Shown here: positions 50,182-61,186 of the stretch, piece by piece
Numbering within the stretch: the first letter of the stretch is position 1
Layout: the number at the start of each line of letters is the position of its first letter
NCBI GenBank assembly: GCA_902517175.1
Contig: CABYBM010000002.1
Coordinates: 1 to 61,186 of the forward strand
Direction: 5' to 3'
Length of the DNA stretch: 61,186 nt
Source of the DNA: an uncultured Pelagibacteraceae bacterium
GTDB taxonomy: Bacteria > Pseudomonadota > Alphaproteobacteria > Pelagibacterales > Pelagibacteraceae
Program-made: the position numbers and the translations under genes
Notes under the pieces: generated by a model
The model's database searches: none
What the model was told of the DNA's origin: nothing
What the model saw: only the letters and a program-made list of their open reading frames with translations

Positions 50182-50890
50182 TATTTTTCTTTTTATCAGG
50201 TGTTTTTTTTGCTTGCTCAGCAGCTGCTAGTTTTTCAGTAATAGTCATTTTCCTAATATTTTTTACTGAACCCTTAACCAATACTTCTGAATTTTTTGAA
50301 CCTGGAATTGATCCTTTTAAATAAAGTAGTTCGTTTTCTAAATCTGTTTTGATAATTTCAATATTTTGCATAGTTCTTAATTTGTCACCCATATGACCTG
50401 CCATTTTCTTACCTTTAAAAACTTTTCCTGGATCTTGGCTATGACCTGTTGAACCATGTGCTCTGTGCGAAATAGAGACTCCATGACTGGCTCTTAAGCC
50501 ACCAAAATTGTGTCTCTTCATAGCACCTGCAAAACCTTTACCAATAGTTTTTGATCTTGTGTCTACAAATTTAGTATCCTTGAAAATCTCCAAACCGAAC
50601 TCATTACCTTCTTTGTATGCGGAAGTGTCATTTACCCTAAATTCTTTTAATTTTTTCTTTGCTTCAGTATTTTTTTTAGCAAAAAAACCTTTCATAGCTT
50701 TTGTTAGTTTCGAATTTTTAATTTTACCATATCCAAGCTGTACTGCTTTATATCCACGGTTTGCCTCTTCGATAACTTGAATTACTCTAGCCTTCTCAAC
50801 TTTTAAAACTGTAACCGGAACTATCTGACCAGATTTATAAAATTCTCTAGTCATTCCAATTTTTTTACCTATTAAAGCTATTTCACTCAT
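50168..50890 (-). CDS. rplC: 50S ribosomal protein L3
   Basis: ALIGKKIGMTREFYKSGQIVPVTVL; FAGAMKRHNFGGLRASHGVSISHRAHGSTG. Confidence 0.98.
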   Translation of the reverse strand: MSEIALIGKKIGMTREFYKSGQIVPVTVLKVEKARVIQVIEEANRGYKAVQLGYGKIKNSKLTKAMKGFFAKKNTEAKKKLKEFRVNDTSAYKEGNEFGLEIFKDTKFVDTRSKTIGKGFAGAMKRHNFGGLRASHGVSISHRAHGSTGHSQDPGKVFKGKKMAGHMGDKLRTMQNIEIIKTDLENELLYLKGSIPGSKNSEVLVKGSVKNIRKMTITEKLAAAEQAKKTPDKKKNNEIR

Positions 50891-50892
50891 AA

Positions 50893-51201
50893 TTATATTT
50901 TTATTTCCACATCTACACCTGAAGCTAAGTCTAATTTCATTAATGCTTCTACTGTTTGAGGTGTTGGCTCAATAATATCTATTAATCTTTTGTGCGTTCT
51001 AGTCTCGAATTGTTCTCTACTTTTTTTATCAATATGAGGAGATCTAAGTACAGTATATCTCTCTATTCTTGTCGGTAGAGGAATTGGTCCTTTAATTGTA
51101 GCACCAGTTCTTTTTACTGTATTTACTATTTCTTCAGTTGATGCATCTAATACTTTATTATCGTAGGCTCTAAGTTTAATTCTAATATTTTGTTTTTCCA
51201 T
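50893..51201 (-). CDS. rpsJ: 30S ribosomal protein S10
   Basis: [61 protein letters not shown]. Confidence 0.99.
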   Translation of the reverse strand: MEKQNIRIKLRAYDNKVLDASTEEIVNTVKRTGATIKGPIPLPTRIERYTVLRSPHIDKKSREQFETRTHKRLIDIIEPTPQTVEALMKLDLASGVDVEIKI

Positions 51202-51203
51202 AA

Positions 51204-53282
51204 TTACCCTGCGATCTTTTTAGTTACTTCGTCCTGAACATTTTGTGGGACTTTGGAATAATGATCAAAAAACATAGAATATTGGGCTCTACCTTGTGAC
51301 ATTGATCTTAAATTATTAATGTATCCAAACATATTTGCTAAAGGCACCATTGCTGTAATTACAGTTGCGTTGCCCCTTTGCTCTTGCGTGCTAATCTGGC
51401 CTCTTCTACTGTTTAGATCTCCTATAACATCACCCATATAGTCTTCCGGTGTTACTACTTCAACTCTCATAACTGGTTCTAATAACTTTAAACCACCTTT
51501 TGTGCACGCCTCTTTGAAACAAGCTCTACTAGCTAATTCAAAAGCTAATACACTTGAGTCAACGTCGTGATGAAGTCCATCTAAAATAGTTACCTTGTAA
51601 TCTATCATTGGGAAACCAGCTAAAATTCCACCATCTGATATAGTTTCAATTCCTTTTTCTACACCAGGTATAAATTCTTTAGGAATTGCTCCACCTTTGA
51701 TTTTACTTTCAACTTCTCTACCTTTGCCAGCTTCTTGTGGCTCAACTAATAATTTAACTTTAGCAAATTGTCCTGCACCACCACTTTGTTTTTTGTGTGT
51801 ATATTCAACCTCAGAAGCAGCTTCAATTGTTTCTCTATATGCAACTTGAGGAGCACCAACATTAGCTTCAACTTTAAATTCTCTTTTCATTCTATCAACA
51901 ATAATGTCTAAGTGTAGCTCGCCCATACCTTTAATGATAGTTTGGCCAGACTCTTCATCAGAAGTTACTCTAAATGATGGATCCTCTTTTGCTAATCTAC
52001 CTAAAGCTTCACCCATTTTTTCTTGGTCAGCTTTTGTTTTTGGCTCTACTGCAATTTCGATAACTGGATCAGGAAATTCCATAGGTTCAAGTAAAACAGA
52101 ATTTTCCTCATCACATAAAGTATGGCCAGTAATGGTATTTTTTAATCCGGCTAAAGCAACTATATCACCAGCATTGGCTTCTTTAATGTCTTCTCTTGAG
52201 TTAGCATGCATTAAAAGCATCCTCCCAACTCTTTCCTCTTTTTCTTTTGATGAGTTAAATACAGCAGTTCCAGTTTTAACTGTTCCTGAATAAATTCTTA
52301 TAAAAGTTAAAGAACCAACAAATGGATCGTTAGCAACTTTAAAAGCTAGAGCCGAAAATGGTACACTGTCATCAAATTTCATTTCCATCTCATCTTCAGA
52401 CCCTAATTTAGTTCCTTTAATAGAACCAATATCAACAGGACTTGGTAAGTAATGAACAACAGCATCAAGTAAAGGCTGTACTCCTTTGTTTTTAAATGCT
52501 GAACCAGTTAAAACTGGTACAAAACTAAAATTTAAAGTTCCACTTCTTATACATTTAATTAAATCTTCCTCTTTGATTTCATCTCCATTTAAATAAGCTT
52601 CCATAAGCTTTTCATCTTGCTCAACAGCTGTTTCAACTAATTCTGTTCTATATTTTTCTGAAATTTCTTTTAAATCATCTGGGATATCTTTATATTCCCA
52701 TTCTGCTCCCAGAGCTTCGTTTTTCCATACTTGTGCTTTCATTTTTACTAAATCAACAACACCTGTTAAAGAAGCTTCTGCACCAATAGGGACCTGAAGT
52801 ACTAAAGGTTTTGCACCTAATCTATCTTTAATCATATCTACACATCTAAAGAAATCAGCACCAGTTCTGTCTAATTTGTTAACAAAACAAATTCGAGGAA
52901 CTTTATATTTATCTGCTTGTCTCCATACAGTTTCTGATTGTGGCTCTACACCTGCTACACCATCAAATACTGCAACAGCTCCATCTAAAACTTTAAGTGA
53001 TCTTTCAACTTCGATTGTAAAATCTACGTGACCTGGAGTATCGATTATATTTATTCTATGGTCATTCCAAAAACAAGTAGTTGCTGCAGATGTAATTGTA
53101 ATTCCTCTTTCTTGCTCTTGTTCCATCCAATCCATTGTTGCAGCACCATCATGAACTTCACCGATTTTATGGCTTTTACCTGTGTAATATAAAACTCTTT
53201 CAGTAGTGGTTGTTTTACCAGCATCTATGTGAGCCATAATCCCAATATTTCTATATTTATCTAAAGTATGAGTTCTAGCCAT
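51204..53282 (-). CDS. fusA: Elongation factor G
   Basis: [59 protein letters not shown]. Confidence 0.99.
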   Translation of the reverse strand: MARTHTLDKYRNIGIMAHIDAGKTTTTERVLYYTGKSHKIGEVHDGAATMDWMEQEQERGITITSAATTCFWNDHRINIIDTPGHVDFTIEVERSLKVLDGAVAVFDGVAGVEPQSETVWRQADKYKVPRICFVNKLDRTGADFFRCVDMIKDRLGAKPLVLQVPIGAEASLTGVVDLVKMKAQVWKNEALGAEWEYKDIPDDLKEISEKYRTELVETAVEQDEKLMEAYLNGDEIKEEDLIKCIRSGTLNFSFVPVLTGSAFKNKGVQPLLDAVVHYLPSPVDIGSIKGTKLGSEDEMEMKFDDSVPFSALAFKVANDPFVGSLTFIRIYSGTVKTGTAVFNSSKEKEERVGRMLLMHANSREDIKEANAGDIVALAGLKNTITGHTLCDEENSVLLEPMEFPDPVIEIAVEPKTKADQEKMGEALGRLAKEDPSFRVTSDEESGQTIIKGMGELHLDIIVDRMKREFKVEANVGAPQVAYRETIEAASEVEYTHKKQSGGAGQFAKVKLLVEPQEAGKGREVESKIKGGAIPKEFIPGVEKGIETISDGGILAGFPMIDYKVTILDGLHHDVDSSVLAFELASRACFKEACTKGGLKLLEPVMRVEVVTPEDYMGDVIGDLNSRRGQISTQEQRGNATVITAMVPLANMFGYINNLRSMSQGRAQYSMFFDHYSKVPQNVQDEVTKKIAG

Positions 53283-53288
53283 AATTTT

Positions 53289-53759
53289 TTACCACCTAAA
53301 ATGTGCAAAAGCCTTATTTGACTCTGCCATTTTATGAACATCCTCTCTTTTTTTAACTGCAGCTCCTTTTTTTTCATATGCATCAAAAAGCTCATTAAAA
53401 ATTTTATCTGACATATGTTTATCTTTTCTTTTTCTTGCTGAATCTACTAACCATCTAATTGCTAAAGCTTGTGCTCTTTTACTTTTAACCTCAACCGGGA
53501 CTTGGTAAGTTGCACCACCAACCCTTCTTGATCTAACTTCTACAGTTGGTTTAATGTTATTGATAGCTTCATTAAAAATATTTATTGGCTCATCTTTGCT
53601 TTTGGTTTTAATTTTATCGATTGCATCATAAACAATTTTTGCAGCAACACCTCTTTTGCCGTCATACATAATGTTATTTATTAGCTTTGGAATTATTGTT
53701 GAGTTAAATTTTGGATCTGGAACAACATTTTTTTTAGGTTGGGTTTTTTTTCTAGACAT
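53289..53759 (-). CDS. rpsG: 30S ribosomal protein S7
   Basis: NIMYDGKRGVAAKIVYDAID; VEVRSRRVGGATYQVPVEVKSKRAQALAIRWLVDSAR. Confidence 0.99.
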   Translation of the reverse strand: MSRKKTQPKKNVVPDPKFNSTIIPKLINNIMYDGKRGVAAKIVYDAIDKIKTKSKDEPINIFNEAINNIKPTVEVRSRRVGGATYQVPVEVKSKRAQALAIRWLVDSARKRKDKHMSDKIFNELFDAYEKKGAAVKKREDVHKMAESNKAFAHFRW

Positions 53760-54130
53760 TATTTACCTTTTTTTGTTCCGTACAAAGATCTTCTTTGTTT
53801 TCTGTTAGCAACGCCTTGAGTATCAAGATTACCTCTAAGAATATGATACCTAACACCTGGTAAATCTTTTACCCTTCCACCTCTAATTAGAACTACAGAG
53901 TGTTCTTGAAGATTATGGCCTTCACCAGGAATATAAGCTGTAACTTCAAAACCATTTGATAGTCTTACTCTTGCGACTTTTCTTAAAGCTGAGTTAGGCT
54001 TCTTTGGAGTAGTCGTATAAACTTTAACACAAACACCTCTCTTCAAAGGTTGCTTCTGTAAAGCAGGAACTTTGTTCCTCGATACTTGTTTGACTCTTTT
54101 TTTTCTTAACAATTGGTTAATTGTTGGCAT
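53759..54130 (-). CDS. rpsL: 30S ribosomal protein S12
   Basis: [61 protein letters not shown]. Confidence 0.99.
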   Translation of the reverse strand: MPTINQLLRKKRVKQVSRNKVPALQKQPLKRGVCVKVYTTTPKKPNSALRKVARVRLSNGFEVTAYIPGEGHNLQEHSVVLIRGGRVKDLPGVRYHILRGNLDTQGVANRKQRRSLYGTKKGK

Positions 54131-54299
54131 AAATTTTAAAAAAAATTAATTAATCTATTTTTAGATGAAAATAACTGACAGGTTATTTTGTGGCAGCGTT
54201 TAGCACTGTTAGAAGCACTACATTCCAACCAAAAACATCGCCAAATTACTTATTAATTGACCATTGTCAAACTAAAAGTTCAAGTATTAGGCGATTTTT
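54131..54299 (-). promoter_or_regulatory. rpoC-rpsL intergenic leader with several inverted repeats; candidate cis-regulatory RNA and/or attenuator
   Basis: 169 nt. Nested inverted repeats ATCGCC/GGCGAT (54237-54242 / 54290-54295), TACTT/AAGTA (54247-54251 / 54282-54286), TTGAC/GTCAA (54257-54261 / 54266-54270); proximal 8-bp hairpin AAAATAAC-N6-GTTATTTT (54168-54189); direct repeat AGCACT (54202-54207, 54214-54219). Confidence 0.55.
54168..54189 (-). terminator. AT-rich 8-bp hairpin ending in UUUU, 38 nt before rpsL; attenuator-like
   Basis: Minus-strand AAAATAAC CTGTCA GTTATTTT then CATC; perfect 8-bp stem with 6-nt loop, but low GC and a very short U-run. Confidence 0.35.
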
Positions 54300-57200
54300 T
54301 TACTGATTTGCCTGTGTTTCAGAAGGTTCTGGGCTCTCAATTTTTTCTTGTTCGGATAAGAAGTTATTATCGTCTTCAAGAGCTTTTTTGTTCCATTTAT
54401 TTTTAATGTTTCCAGTTCCAGCAGGCACTAATCTACCAACAATAACATTCTCTTTAAGGCCATTTAATGGATCAACCTTACCTTTAATAGCTGCATCAGT
54501 TAACACTCTTGTAGTTTCTTGGAAAGATGCGGCAGAAATAAATGATTCCGTTTGTAGTGATGCTTTAGTGATACCCATTAAAACTCTCTCACCTAGAGCT
54601 GGATTTTTGCCATCTGCAACTAATTTTTCATTAGCATTATCAAATTTAATTCTGTCAATTATTTCTCCGGGTAAATATGATGAATCGCCAGATACTTTGA
54701 CCTCAACTTTTTTCAACATTTGTCTTAAAATAGTTTCAATGTGCTTATCGTTAATGATTACACCTTGTAATCTATAAACTTCTTGAACTTGGTTGACGAA
54801 ATATTCTGTTAATTCTTTAATACCCAGAATTCTTAAGATATCATGTGGTAATGGCTGACCATCGAGAAGATATTCACCTTTTTGAATTTTTTCACCAGGA
54901 TTAAAGTTAATGTGTTTACCTTTTGGTATTAAATAATTTGAAGGTTCGGCTCCATCTTCTGGTACAATTGAAACTCTTTGTTTTCCTCTAACCTCTTTAC
55001 CAAAAACTACTTGACCATCATTTTCAGCAATAATTGCACTATCTTTTGCTTTTCTTGCTTCAAATAGTTCAGCAACTCTTGGGAGACCTCCAGTAATATC
55101 TTTTGTTTTAGTGGTCTCTTTAGGTAATCTCGCAATAACATCTCCTGCAAAAACTTTTTGCCCATCTTTAATAGATAAAATTGAATCTGGAACTAAATAA
55201 TATCTAGCTTCATTATCGTCAGCTTTTTTAATTACATTTCCCTTTTCATCTCTTAAAGTAATTCTTGGTTTCAAATCAGTGCTTTTTGATTGACCTCTCC
55301 AGTCAATTACTGATTTAGAAGATATTCCTGTTGCATCATCAGTAGTTTCTTGAATAGAAACACCGTCAATTAAATCAACAAAACTAGCTTCACCACTTTT
55401 CTCAGCTATAACTGGTGTTGTATATGGATCCCATTCACAAATTTTTGTATTTGCTTTAACTTTATCTCCATTGTTAAAAAATAATCTTGAACCATAAGCA
55501 ACTTTGTAAACCGCTATTTGAACTCCTTTATCATCTTCTATAGAAAGTTGAGTATTTCTACCCATAACAATTAAGTTTTTTTTAGAGTCTTCTAAAATAT
55601 TTGAGTTTAAAATCTTTAAAATTCCTTCACTCTTTGTGACAATCTGAGAATCTTGTTTTACTGATGCTGTACCACCAACGTGGAAAGTTCTCATTGTTAA
55701 CTGAGTTCCTGGCTCACCAATAGATTGTGCAGATATCATTCCAATAGCTTCACCAACATGGACCATCTTGCCTCTAGATAAGTCTCTACCATAACATGTT
55801 GCACATACACCCTCTTTAGAACTACACGTCATTACTGAATAAACTTTAATTGATTTTACTCCAGCAGCATCAATTTTATCACAGCCAGCTTCATCAATCA
55901 TTTCTTCTTTTTTAATTATTACTTCACCACTTAATGGGTTTTTAACATCTGCAGCTGTTACTCTTCCCAATGCTCTTTCAGATAGACTAACAACAACATT
56001 TCCACCCTCTAAAATCTCTGAAAGTTCAATAAATCCTGGGCTGTCACATTTAACTTTTGTAATTGTTAAGTCCTGTGCAACATCACAAAGTCTTCTCGTT
56101 AAATAACCAGAACTCGCAGTTTTAAGAGCGGTGTCAGCAAGACCTTTTCTTGCTCCGTGAGTTGAATTAAAATATTCTAAAGCTGTTAAACCTTCTTTAA
56201 AGTTAGAAATAATTGGACTCTCAATAATTTCTCCAGATGGTTTTGCTATTAGACCACGCATTCCAGCTAATTGTTTCATTTGAGCTGCAGAACCTCTTGC
56301 ACCACTATCAGCCATCATAAATACTGAATTAATTTTTAATCCCTCTGATGTTTTCTCTGTTGCGGAAATACCCTTCATCATTTCACCAGCTACTTTATCT
56401 GTACACTTAGACCAAGCATCAACAACCTTGTTGTACTTTTCGCCTCTTGTAATTAATCCTTCTGCATATTGTGTTTCATAGTCTGCAATTAATTTTTTAG
56501 TATCATCAATTAATTGAGTTTTACTTTCAGGAATTACCAGATCATCTTTACCAAATGATATACCAGCTTTAAATGCATGCTTAAATCCTAAATCTTTTAA
56601 CTTATCACAAAATATAACTGTAGTTTTTTGACCACAAAATCTAAAGACAATATCAATAATTTCTGAAACTACTTTTTTAGGTAATAATCTATCTATTAAA
56701 GAGAATTTTATATTACTATTTTTTGGCAATAGATTTGCTAGTAAAAATCTTCCTGCTGTTGAAGTATATTTTTCGAATTTTTTATTTCCTTTATCATCAA
56801 CAGTTTCAAATCTAGATATAATTGTACTGTGTACCTTTATCTGACCAGAAGATAATGCAAATTCAATTTGATCAGAGTCAACAAAGTATCCTGCAGGTTT
56901 ATCAGTAACTGGTTCTTGTGAAAGATAATAAATTCCTAAGATCATATCCTGACTTGGGACGATAATAGGTTTACCATTTGAAGGTGAAAGAATGTTATTA
57001 GTAGATAACATTAAAATTCTTGCCTCTAACTGTGCCTCTAAACTTAGCGGTACGTGCACAGCCATCTGGTCACCATCAAAATCAGCGTTAAAGGCTGCAC
57101 ATGTCAAAGGATGAAGTTCAATTGCATCTCCCTCGATTAATTTTGGTTCAAATGCTTGTACACCCAGTCTATGAAGTGTTGGTGCTCTATTTAATAACAC

Positions 57201-58472
57201 AGGGTGTTCTCTTACAATTAACTCGAGCGCATCCCAAACTGCATTAGTTTCTTTTTCAACAAGTTTTTTTGCCTGTTTAATAGTTGAGGCTAAACCTAAT
57301 TTATTTAATCTTGCATATAAAAATGGTTTAAATAGTTCTAATGCCATTTTTTTGGGTAAACCGCATTCATGAAGTTTTAAATCTGGACCAACAACAATTA
57401 CAGATCTTCCAGAATAATCTACACGTTTACCTAATAAGTTTTGTCTAAATCTACCTTGCTTACCTTTAAGCATTTCTGCAAGTGATTTAAGAGGTCTTTT
57501 CCCAGTACCAGTGATTACTCTTCCTCTTCGTCCATTATCAAATAATGCATCAACAGACTCTTGAAGCATTCTTTTCTCGTTACGTACAATGATATCTGGA
57601 GCTTTAAGATCCATTAATCTTTTTAATCTATTATTTCTATTGATTACTCTTCTATAAAGATCATTAAGATCTGACGTCGCAAATCTACCACCATCTAATG
57701 GAACAAGTGGTCTCAATTCAGGCGGAATTACAGGAACAACTGTCATAATCATCCATTCAGGTTTTTGACCAGTTTCAATAAATGATTCTACAAGTTTTAG
57801 TCTTTTAATAGCTCTTTCTTCATTAACCTTTGATTTTGTTTCTTTAATAAAATTAACTAAATTTTTTCTCTCTTGTTCTAAATCTAAATTCTTAAGCATT
57901 TCAAGAACTGCTTCAGCACCTATTCCTGCAGTAAACGACTCTTCACCAAACTCATCTTGATATTTTGCTAATTCTTCCTCATTTAATAATTGATTTTTTT
58001 GCAGACCAGTTAAACCAGGTTCAATTACGATAAAATTCTCAAAGTAAAGAACTCTCTCTATCTCTTTAAGCTTCATATCAACAGCTAGCGCAATTCTACT
58101 AGGCAGAGATTTTAAAAACCATATATGTGCTACTGGTGTAGCAAGATTAATATGGCCCATTCTTTCTCTTCTTACATTTGATTTTGTAACCTCAACACCA
58201 CATTTCTCACAAATAATTCCTCTAAATTTCATTCGTTTGTACTTTCCACACAAACATTCATAATCTTTAATTGGACCAAAAATTCTCGCACAAAATAAAC
58301 CATCTTTTTCAGGTCTAAAAGTTCTATAATTTATTGTTTCAGGTTTTTTAATTTCACCATATGTCCATGATTTAATTTTTTCAGGACTAGCAAGAGAAAT
58401 TTTAATACTATTAAAATTTTGAGCTTCAGATATCTCAGTATTTTTAAATAAATCTGTTAATTCTTTTTTCAT
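54300..58472 (-). CDS. rpoC: DNA-directed RNA polymerase subunit beta'
   Basis: [42 protein letters not shown]-type active site ([15 protein letters not shown]); 1390 aa. Confidence 0.99.
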   Translation of the reverse strand: MKKELTDLFKNTEISEAQNFNSIKISLASPEKIKSWTYGEIKKPETINYRTFRPEKDGLFCARIFGPIKDYECLCGKYKRMKFRGIICEKCGVEVTKSNVRRERMGHINLATPVAHIWFLKSLPSRIALAVDMKLKEIERVLYFENFIVIEPGLTGLQKNQLLNEEELAKYQDEFGEESFTAGIGAEAVLEMLKNLDLEQERKNLVNFIKETKSKVNEERAIKRLKLVESFIETGQKPEWMIMTVVPVIPPELRPLVPLDGGRFATSDLNDLYRRVINRNNRLKRLMDLKAPDIIVRNEKRMLQESVDALFDNGRRGRVITGTGKRPLKSLAEMLKGKQGRFRQNLLGKRVDYSGRSVIVVGPDLKLHECGLPKKMALELFKPFLYARLNKLGLASTIKQAKKLVEKETNAVWDALELIVREHPVLLNRAPTLHRLGVQAFEPKLIEGDAIELHPLTCAAFNADFDGDQMAVHVPLSLEAQLEARILMLSTNNILSPSNGKPIIVPSQDMILGIYYLSQEPVTDKPAGYFVDSDQIEFALSSGQIKVHSTIISRFETVDDKGNKKFEKYTSTAGRFLLANLLPKNSNIKFSLIDRLLPKKVVSEIIDIVFRFCGQKTTVIFCDKLKDLGFKHAFKAGISFGKDDLVIPESKTQLIDDTKKLIADYETQYAEGLITRGEKYNKVVDAWSKCTDKVAGEMMKGISATEKTSEGLKINSVFMMADSGARGSAAQMKQLAGMRGLIAKPSGEIIESPIISNFKEGLTALEYFNSTHGARKGLADTALKTASSGYLTRRLCDVAQDLTITKVKCDSPGFIELSEILEGGNVVVSLSERALGRVTAADVKNPLSGEVIIKKEEMIDEAGCDKIDAAGVKSIKVYSVMTCSSKEGVCATCYGRDLSRGKMVHVGEAIGMISAQSIGEPGTQLTMRTFHVGGTASVKQDSQIVTKSEGILKILNSNILEDSKKNLIVMGRNTQLSIEDDKGVQIAVYKVAYGSRLFFNNGDKVKANTKICEWDPYTTPVIAEKSGEASFVDLIDGVSIQETTDDATGISSKSVIDWRGQSKSTDLKPRITLRDEKGNVIKKADDNEARYYLVPDSILSIKDGQKVFAGDVIARLPKETTKTKDITGGLPRVAELFEARKAKDSAIIAENDGQVVFGKEVRGKQRVSIVPEDGAEPSNYLIPKGKHINFNPGEKIQKGEYLLDGQPLPHDILRILGIKELTEYFVNQVQEVYRLQGVIINDKHIETILRQMLKKVEVKVSGDSSYLPGEIIDRIKFDNANEKLVADGKNPALGERVLMGITKASLQTESFISAASFQETTRVLTDAAIKGKVDPLNGLKENVIVGRLVPAGTGNIKNKWNKKALEDDNNFLSEQEKIESPEPSETQANQ

Positions 58473-61186
58473 TTAATTAAGCTCCACGTTTAATGCTAAT
58501 GATTTAATTTCTTTAACTAATACGTTAAAAGATTCTGGTATTCCCGACTCAAAGTTCTCTTCGCCTTTAACAATTGTTTCGTAAACTTTAACTCTACCAG
58601 CTACATCATCAGATTTTACAGTTAAAATTTCTTGAAGAGTGTATGAAGCTCCATAAGCCTCGAGCGCCCAAACTTCCATTTCACCAAATCTTTGACCACC
58701 AAGTTGAGCTTTACCTCCAAGTGGCTGTTGTGTAACCAAACTGTAAGGCCCTGTTGATCTTGCGTGTATTTTATCTTCAACTAAATGATGAAGTTTTAAC
58801 ATATAGATAATTCCAACTGTTACTGGTCTATCAAACTTCTCGCCTGTTCTTCCATCCCATAAATATGTTTGGCCAGAACCTGGTAATTTTGCTAATTCGA
58901 GCATTTCAGTTACATTATTTTCTTTAGCTCCATCAAATACTGGTGTTGAAATTGCTATTCCATTTTGTAAATTTTCACACAAATCTTTAAATTCATTTTT
59001 ACTTAATTTATCAACTTTATCTTTAAAAATTTCTTCTCCATAAACAGATTTTAAAAAACTTGCAATTTTTTCAGTTTTTTCAATTTTTTTACTATTTTCA
59101 TTAACTAATTTTTTAACTTCTTCTCCAAACTCTTTGCAAGCCCACCCTAGGTGAGTTTCTAAAATCTGACCTACATTCATCCTGCTAGGAACACCTAATG
59201 GATTTAGAACTATATCAACAGGTCTACCATCTTCACGGTAAGGCATATCTTCAACTGGAACAATTTTACTAACCACACCTTTATTTCCATGTCTTCCAGA
59301 CATTTTATCTCCTGGTCTTAATCTTCTTTTTATAGCAACAAAAACTTTTACCATTTTCATTACACTTGGAAGTAAGTCGTCTCCACTTCTAATTTTAAGA
59401 ACTTTGTCCTCAAATCTTTCGGTAATGTCTTGTTTTGCTTTATTATATTGATCTTTTAATTGTAAAAGCGTTGTTTCATTTGCTGCATTTCCATTTGAAA
59501 TTTTAAAAACATCATTAATTGTAAGATTGCTTATAGCATCGAAATCAAGTTTTGTTCCTTCTGCTAAATCCTTAACTTTTTTAGCTAATGATGTTCCAGA
59601 TAAAATTTGACCAGCTCTTTGCTTAATACTTCTCTCTAAAATTTCCTCTTCAACTATTTTATCTTGTTGAACTTCTTCAATTTCAGCTCTTTCAATAGTT
59701 ATTGATCTTTCATCTTTTTCAATACCGTGTCTGTTAAATACTCTTACATCTACAATTGTTCCACTGCTTCCTCTAGACATTCTTAAAGATGTATCAGTAA
59801 CATCAATAGCTTTTTCACCAAAAATTGATCTTAATAACTTTTCCTCAGGTCCTGATGCTGAATCTCCTTTTGGAGTAACTTTTCCAACAAGAATATCACC
59901 TGCATTTACTTCTGCACCAATATAAACCACACCTGACTCATCAAGATTTTTTAAAGCTTCTTCATTAACGTTTGGAATGTCTCTTGTAATTTCTTCTTCA
60001 CCAAGTTTCGTGTCTCTTGTCATAATTTCATATTCTTCTATATGAACAGAAGTAAATACATCGTCCGTTACACATCTCTCAGAAATTAGGATTGAATCTT
60101 CAAAATTGTAACCCTGCCAAGGCATAAAAGCTACAGTCACATTTTTTCCTAATGCTAATTCACCAAGCTTTGTTGATGGACCATCTGCAATTATATCTCC
60201 TGATTTAACTTTATCTCCAACTCTAACTAATGGTCTTTGATTTATACATGTATTTTGATTTGATCTTTTAAATTTTTGAAGATTGTAAATATCAACTCCA
60301 GATTCACTAAATTCTGTTTCTTCTGTTACTTTAATAACGATTCTTTTTCCATCAATTTTATCAACAATACCATCTCTTTTTGCTACAATTGTAACACCTG
60401 AGTCTAATGCAACATCGCTTTCAATACCTGTTCCAACAAGTGGTGACTCCGGTTTTAATAATGGAACAGCTTGTCTCATCATATTTGAACCCATAAGAGC
60501 TCTATTTGCATCATCATTTTCTAAAAAAGGAATTAAAGATGCTGCAACTGAAACAAGTTGTTTAGGTGAAACGTCAATATAATCAATTGTATCTGGCTTA
60601 GATAAAAGAAAGTTTAAATTTTGTCTGCATGAAACTAGGTCCTCAACAATTTTTCCATTCTTATCAAGTTTAGTATTTGCTTGAGCAATAGTGTATTTGG
60701 TTTCTTCCATGGCGGAAAGATATTCCACTTTATCTTGAACAACTCCGTCTTTAACTTTTTTGTAAGGACTTTCAATAAAACCATACTTATTAATTTTTGC
60801 ATAAGTAGATAAACTGTTTATTAGACCAATGTTTGGTCCCTCTGGAGTTTCGATTGGACAAATTCTACCATAATGAGTTGGGTGAACATCACGGACTTCA
60901 AATCCCGCTCTCTCTCTAGTAAGACCACCAGGTCCTAATGCTGATACTCTTCTTTTGTGTGTGATTTCAGAAAGAGGATTTGTTTGATCCATGAATTGTG
61001 AAAGTTGTGAACTTGCAAAAAAATCTTTTAAAGAAACCGTTAAAGGTTTTGCGTTAATTAAGTCTTGTGGCATTGCAGACTCTACATCTAAAGTAGTCAT
61101 CTTCTCTTTGATTGCTCTTTCCATTCTATAAACACCTATACGAGCTTGGTTTTCAACCAACTCACCTACTGAACGAACTCTTCTAT
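58473..61186 (-). CDS. rpoB: DNA-directed RNA polymerase subunit beta, N-terminus cut by window edge
   Basis: [78 protein letters not shown]; the frame stays open past 61160 to the window end. Confidence 0.99.
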   Translation of the reverse strand, partial: RRVRSVGELVENQARIGVYRMERAIKEKMTTLDVESAMPQDLINAKPLTVSLKDFFASSQLSQFMDQTNPLSEITHKRRVSALGPGGLTRERAGFEVRDVHPTHYGRICPIETPEGPNIGLINSLSTYAKINKYGFIESPYKKVKDGVVQDKVEYLSAMEETKYTIAQANTKLDKNGKIVEDLVSCRQNLNFLLSKPDTIDYIDVSPKQLVSVAASLIPFLENDDANRALMGSNMMRQAVPLLKPESPLVGTGIESDVALDSGVTIVAKRDGIVDKIDGKRIVIKVTEETEFSESGVDIYNLQKFKRSNQNTCINQRPLVRVGDKVKSGDIIADGPSTKLGELALGKNVTVAFMPWQGYNFEDSILISERCVTDDVFTSVHIEEYEIMTRDTKLGEEEITRDIPNVNEEALKNLDESGVVYIGAEVNAGDILVGKVTPKGDSASGPEEKLLRSIFGEKAIDVTDTSLRMSRGSSGTIVDVRVFNRHGIEKDERSITIERAEIEEVQQDKIVEEEILERSIKQRAGQILSGTSLAKKVKDLAEGTKLDFDAISNLTINDVFKISNGNAANETTLLQLKDQYNKAKQDITERFEDKVLKIRSGDDLLPSVMKMVKVFVAIKRRLRPGDKMSGRHGNKGVVSKIVPVEDMPYREDGRPVDIVLNPLGVPSRMNVGQILETHLGWACKEFGEEVKKLVNENSKKIEKTEKIASFLKSVYGEEIFKDKVDKLSKNEFKDLCENLQNGIAISTPVFDGAKENNVTEMLELAKLPGSGQTYLWDGRTGEKFDRPVTVGIIYMLKLHHLVEDKIHARSTGPYSLVTQQPLGGKAQLGGQRFGEMEVWALEAYGASYTLQEILTVKSDDVAGRVKVYETIVKGEENFESGIPESFNVLVKEIKSLALNVELN

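Noticed and set aside
51904-52293. 129-aa ORF on + strand inside fusA
   Set aside because: Antisense to highly conserved EF-G; long open frame explained by codon bias.
54265-54270. Perfect TTGACA (-35) on the minus strand upstream of rpsL
   Set aside because: No convincing -10 at 15-18 bp spacing (AATTTG or TAATTT), and the hexamer is part of the TTGAC/GTCAA inverted repeat; not called as a promoter.
54388-54777. 129-aa ORF on + strand inside rpoC
   Set aside because: Antisense to conserved RpoC C-terminus; shadow ORF.
1-61186. CRISPR arrays, insertion sequences, prophage, toxin-antitoxin or restriction systems
   Set aside because: No regularly spaced repeats, transposase/integrase motifs or defence-protein families; every ORF of size is accounted for by core genes.

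Overview
The window is an AT-rich, very gene-dense chromosomal segment that looks like an alphaproteobacterium of the SAR11/Pelagibacter type. That placement is inferred from gene content, gene order, composition and compactness; no search was run. It holds about 72 protein genes and one tRNA. From left to right: ribD (partial)-nrdR-glyA-rpiB and a 2OG-oxygenase-like gene; hemB; recO-rnc-lepB-acpS-pdxJ-pyrE-rsh-folK-smpB-dapA; a soluble lytic transglycosylase; tRNA-Ser(GCU); a heterotetrameric sarcosine oxidase operon (soxBDAG); a nuclease-MATE-trhO-methyltransferase-gatBAC block; ruvX-pyrB-pyrC-like-plsY-topA-ridA; ugd-galU; panC; mgtE; lipB; rluC; the rplQ-to-rpsL ribosomal/str superoperon; and rpoC-rpoB (partial). 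I saw no mobile elements, CRISPR arrays, prophage or pseudogenes, and no clear new multi-gene system. The observations most worth checking are: (1) the 169-nt rpoC-rpsL spacer, by far the longest noncoding stretch in the window, carries several inverted repeats and two mutually exclusive pairings; (2) all six convergent gene junctions have gaps of 0-2 bp or overlap; (3) an uninterrupted A18 tract ends topA and reaches the ridA start codon; (4) pyrC lacks the dihydroorotase HxH metal motif; (5) the Rsh protein has lost the region between TGS and ACT; (6) NrdR has a shortened zinc knuckle; (7) rpmD, tuf, rpmJ and dprA are absent from their usual positions.
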